NCBI GenBank assembly: GCA_007120685.1
Contig: SKNG01000208.1
Span: 1 to 6,653, forward strand
From: Paracoccaceae bacterium
GTDB taxonomy: Bacteria > Pseudomonadota > Alphaproteobacteria > Rhodobacterales > Rhodobacteraceae
Reading direction: 5' to 3'
Length of the DNA stretch: 6,653 nt
Shown: positions 5,289 to 6,653 of the stretch, piece after piece
Numbering within the stretch: position 1 is the first letter of the stretch
Layout of the letters: each line of letters opens with the position of its first letter
Notes under the pieces: model-generated
The model's input: the letters and a program-made list of their open reading frames with translations, nothing else
Databases searched by the model: none
Told to the model about the DNA's origin: nothing
Position numbers and translations under genes: made by a program

Positions 5289-6653
5289 CTACAGCCCCAG
5301 CCGTGCGGTGACGATCTCGTTCACCGCCTTGGGGTTGGCCTTGCCGCCGGTGGCTTTCATCACCTGACCCACGAACCAGCCGGCCAGCTTCGGGTTGGCC
5401 TTGGCCTTTTCCACCTGCGCGGGATTGGCGGCGATGATCTCGTCCACGGCCTTCTCGATCGCGCCGGTATCGGTGACCTGCTTCATGCCGCGCGCCTCGA
5501 CGATCTGCGCGGGATCGCCCCCCTCGGTCCAGACGATCTCGAACAGGTCCTTGCCGATCTTGCCGGAAATATCCCCCGCCTTGATCAGCCGCACGATGCC
5601 CGCCAGTTGCGCGGCGCTTACCGGGCTGGCGCCGATCTCCAGCCCTTCCTTCTTCAGCCGGCCGAACAGCTCGTTGATGACCCAGTTCGCAGCCATCTTG
5701 CCATCACCGGCCTCGCCCGCCACGGCCTCGAAATAGCGCGCGTTCTCCAGTTCCGCCGTCAGGACCGAGGCGTCGTAATCGGTCAGCCCGTAGTCGGCCA
5801 TGAACCGCGCCTTCTTCGCGTCCGGCAGTTCCGGCAGCGCCGCGGCGATCCCGTCCACCCAGGCCTGCTCTATCTCCAGCGGCAGCAGGTCCGGGCAGGG
5901 GAAATAGCGGTAATCATGCGCCTCTTCCTTCGACCGCATGGACCGCGTCTCACCCTTGTCAGGGTCGAAAAGGCGGGTTTCCTGCACAACCTTGCCACCA
6001 TCCTCGATGATGCCGATCTGGCGGCGGGCCTCGTATTCGATGGCGGCTTGAATGAAGCGCATCGAGTTCATGTTCTTGATCTCGCAACGCGTGCCCAGAT
6101 GGGCAAAATCCTGGCTTTCCTGATATTTCTCATAGGCCCCGGGCCGGCAGACCGAGACATTCACATCCGCCCGCAGGTTGCCGTTCTGCATGTTCCCGTC
6201 ACAGGTGCCTAAGTAACGCAGGATCTGGCGCAGCTTGGTGACATAGGCGGCGGCCTCTTCCGGGCCGCGGATGTCGGGGCGGCTGACAATCTCCATCAGC
6301 GCCACGCCGGTGCGGTTCAGGTCCACGAAAGACATGGTCGGGTCCATTTCATGGATCGACTTGCCGGCGTCCTGTTCGACATGGATGCGTTCGATCCGCA
6401 CGCGCCGGGCCACGCCGGGGGCCATTTCGACGATCACCTCGCCCTCGCCCACCAGGGGCGCGTAAAGCTGGCTGATCTGATAGCCCTGCGGCAGGTCGGG
6501 GTAGAAATAGTTCTTGCGGTCGAAGGCACTGGCCAGGTTGATCTGCGCCTTCAGCCCCAGCCCGGTGCGCACCGCCTGTTCGATGCAGAATTCGTTGACC
6601 ACCGGCAACATGCCCGGCATGCCGGCATCGATGAAGCTGACATTGCTGTTGGG
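5289..6653 (-). CDS. gatB: Aspartyl/glutamyl-tRNA(Asn/Gln) amidotransferase subunit B, N-terminus cut by the window edge
   Basis: GatB is the tRNA-binding and kinase subunit of the GatCAB complex, which amidates misacylated Glu-tRNA(Gln) and/or Asp-tRNA(Asn) in organisms lacking the matching synthetases. The frame is open to the window edge at 6653 and ends at TAG (5291-5289), giving 454 visible residues. Full-length proteins have about 475-505, so only some 40-50 N-terminal residues are missing. Counting from base 6653, the family signature DRKNYFYPDLPQGYQIS is at 45-61. HVEQDAGK is at 91-98, DLNRTGVALMEIVSRPD at 111-127, CDGNMQNGNLRADVNVSV at 151-168, GTRCEIKNMNS at 187-197 and EEAHDYRYFPCPDL at 243-256. 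The C-terminal helical tRNA-recognition (YqeY-like) domain runs from about 310 to the end, with MKATGGKANPKAVNE near the terminus. An internal ATG at 6620 is not the start, because the conserved sequence PNSNVSFIDAG precedes it. gatA and gatC are not in view. Confidence 0.97.
   Translation of the reverse strand, partial: PNSNVSFIDAGMPGMLPVVNEFCIEQAVRTGLGLKAQINLASAFDRKNYFYPDLPQGYQISQLYAPLVGEGEVIVEMAPGVARRVRIERIHVEQDAGKSIHEMDPTMSFVDLNRTGVALMEIVSRPDIRGPEEAAAYVTKLRQILRYLGTCDGNMQNGNLRADVNVSVCRPGAYEKYQESQDFAHLGTRCEIKNMNSMRFIQAAIEYEARRQIGIIEDGGKVVQETRLFDPDKGETRSMRSKEEAHDYRYFPCPDLLPLEIEQAWVDGIAAALPELPDAKKARFMADYGLTDYDASVLTAELENARYFEAVAGEAGDGKMAANWVINELFGRLKKEGLEIGASPVSAAQLAGIVRLIKAGDISGKIGKDLFEIVWTEGGDPAQIVEARGMKQVTDTGAIEKAVDEIIAANPAQVEKAKANPKLAGWFVGQVMKATGGKANPKAVNEIVTARLGL

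Noticed and set aside
5220..6212. Plus-strand ORF of 330 codons opposite gatB
   Set aside because: It is the antisense shadow of the clearly identified gatB, with no ribosome binding site or recognisable domain.

Overview
The window is high-GC (roughly two-thirds G+C by eye) bacterial chromosome with tightly packed housekeeping genes. Several protein sequences read like alphaproteobacterial, probably Rhodobacterales (Rhodobacter/Paracoccus-type), versions of their families, most clearly GatB and KatG. That placement comes from remembered family sequences, not from a search. I see no insertion sequences, phage genes, tRNA or rRNA genes, or CRISPR repeats, and both ends of the window cut through a gene.

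Layout. Bases 1-1640 (+) hold the last 545 codons of katG, a bifunctional catalase-peroxidase, followed by a strong intrinsic terminator at 1664-1693. Next is a complete galU (1849-2766, +), which makes UDP-glucose. A 272-bp gap between converging genes (2767-3038) carries a nested set of inverted repeats. A small putative lipoprotein gene lies on the minus strand (3039-3497). It diverges across a 177-bp GC-rich spacer from a plus-strand pair: sufE (3675-4112), a sulfur acceptor for Fe-S cluster assembly, and a TauE/SafE-family membrane permease (4105-4923) that starts inside the last codons of sufE. A short, very basic, Arg-rich ORF (5032-5199, +) with a good ribosome binding site comes next. 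The window ends with gatB (5289 to beyond 6653, minus strand), subunit B of the tRNA-dependent amidotransferase, lacking only its extreme N-terminus.

How they work together. These are mostly independent functions placed side by side: peroxide defence, nucleotide-sugar supply, Fe-S/sulfur handling and translation fidelity. The one clear transcriptional unit is sufE plus the permease, and both members touch sulfur chemistry. I do not find strong evidence for a novel multi-gene system. The points most worth a second look are the nested inverted repeats at 2898-3021, the small basic protein with a palindrome in its leader, and the translational coupling of sufE with a sulfur-anion exporter family gene.
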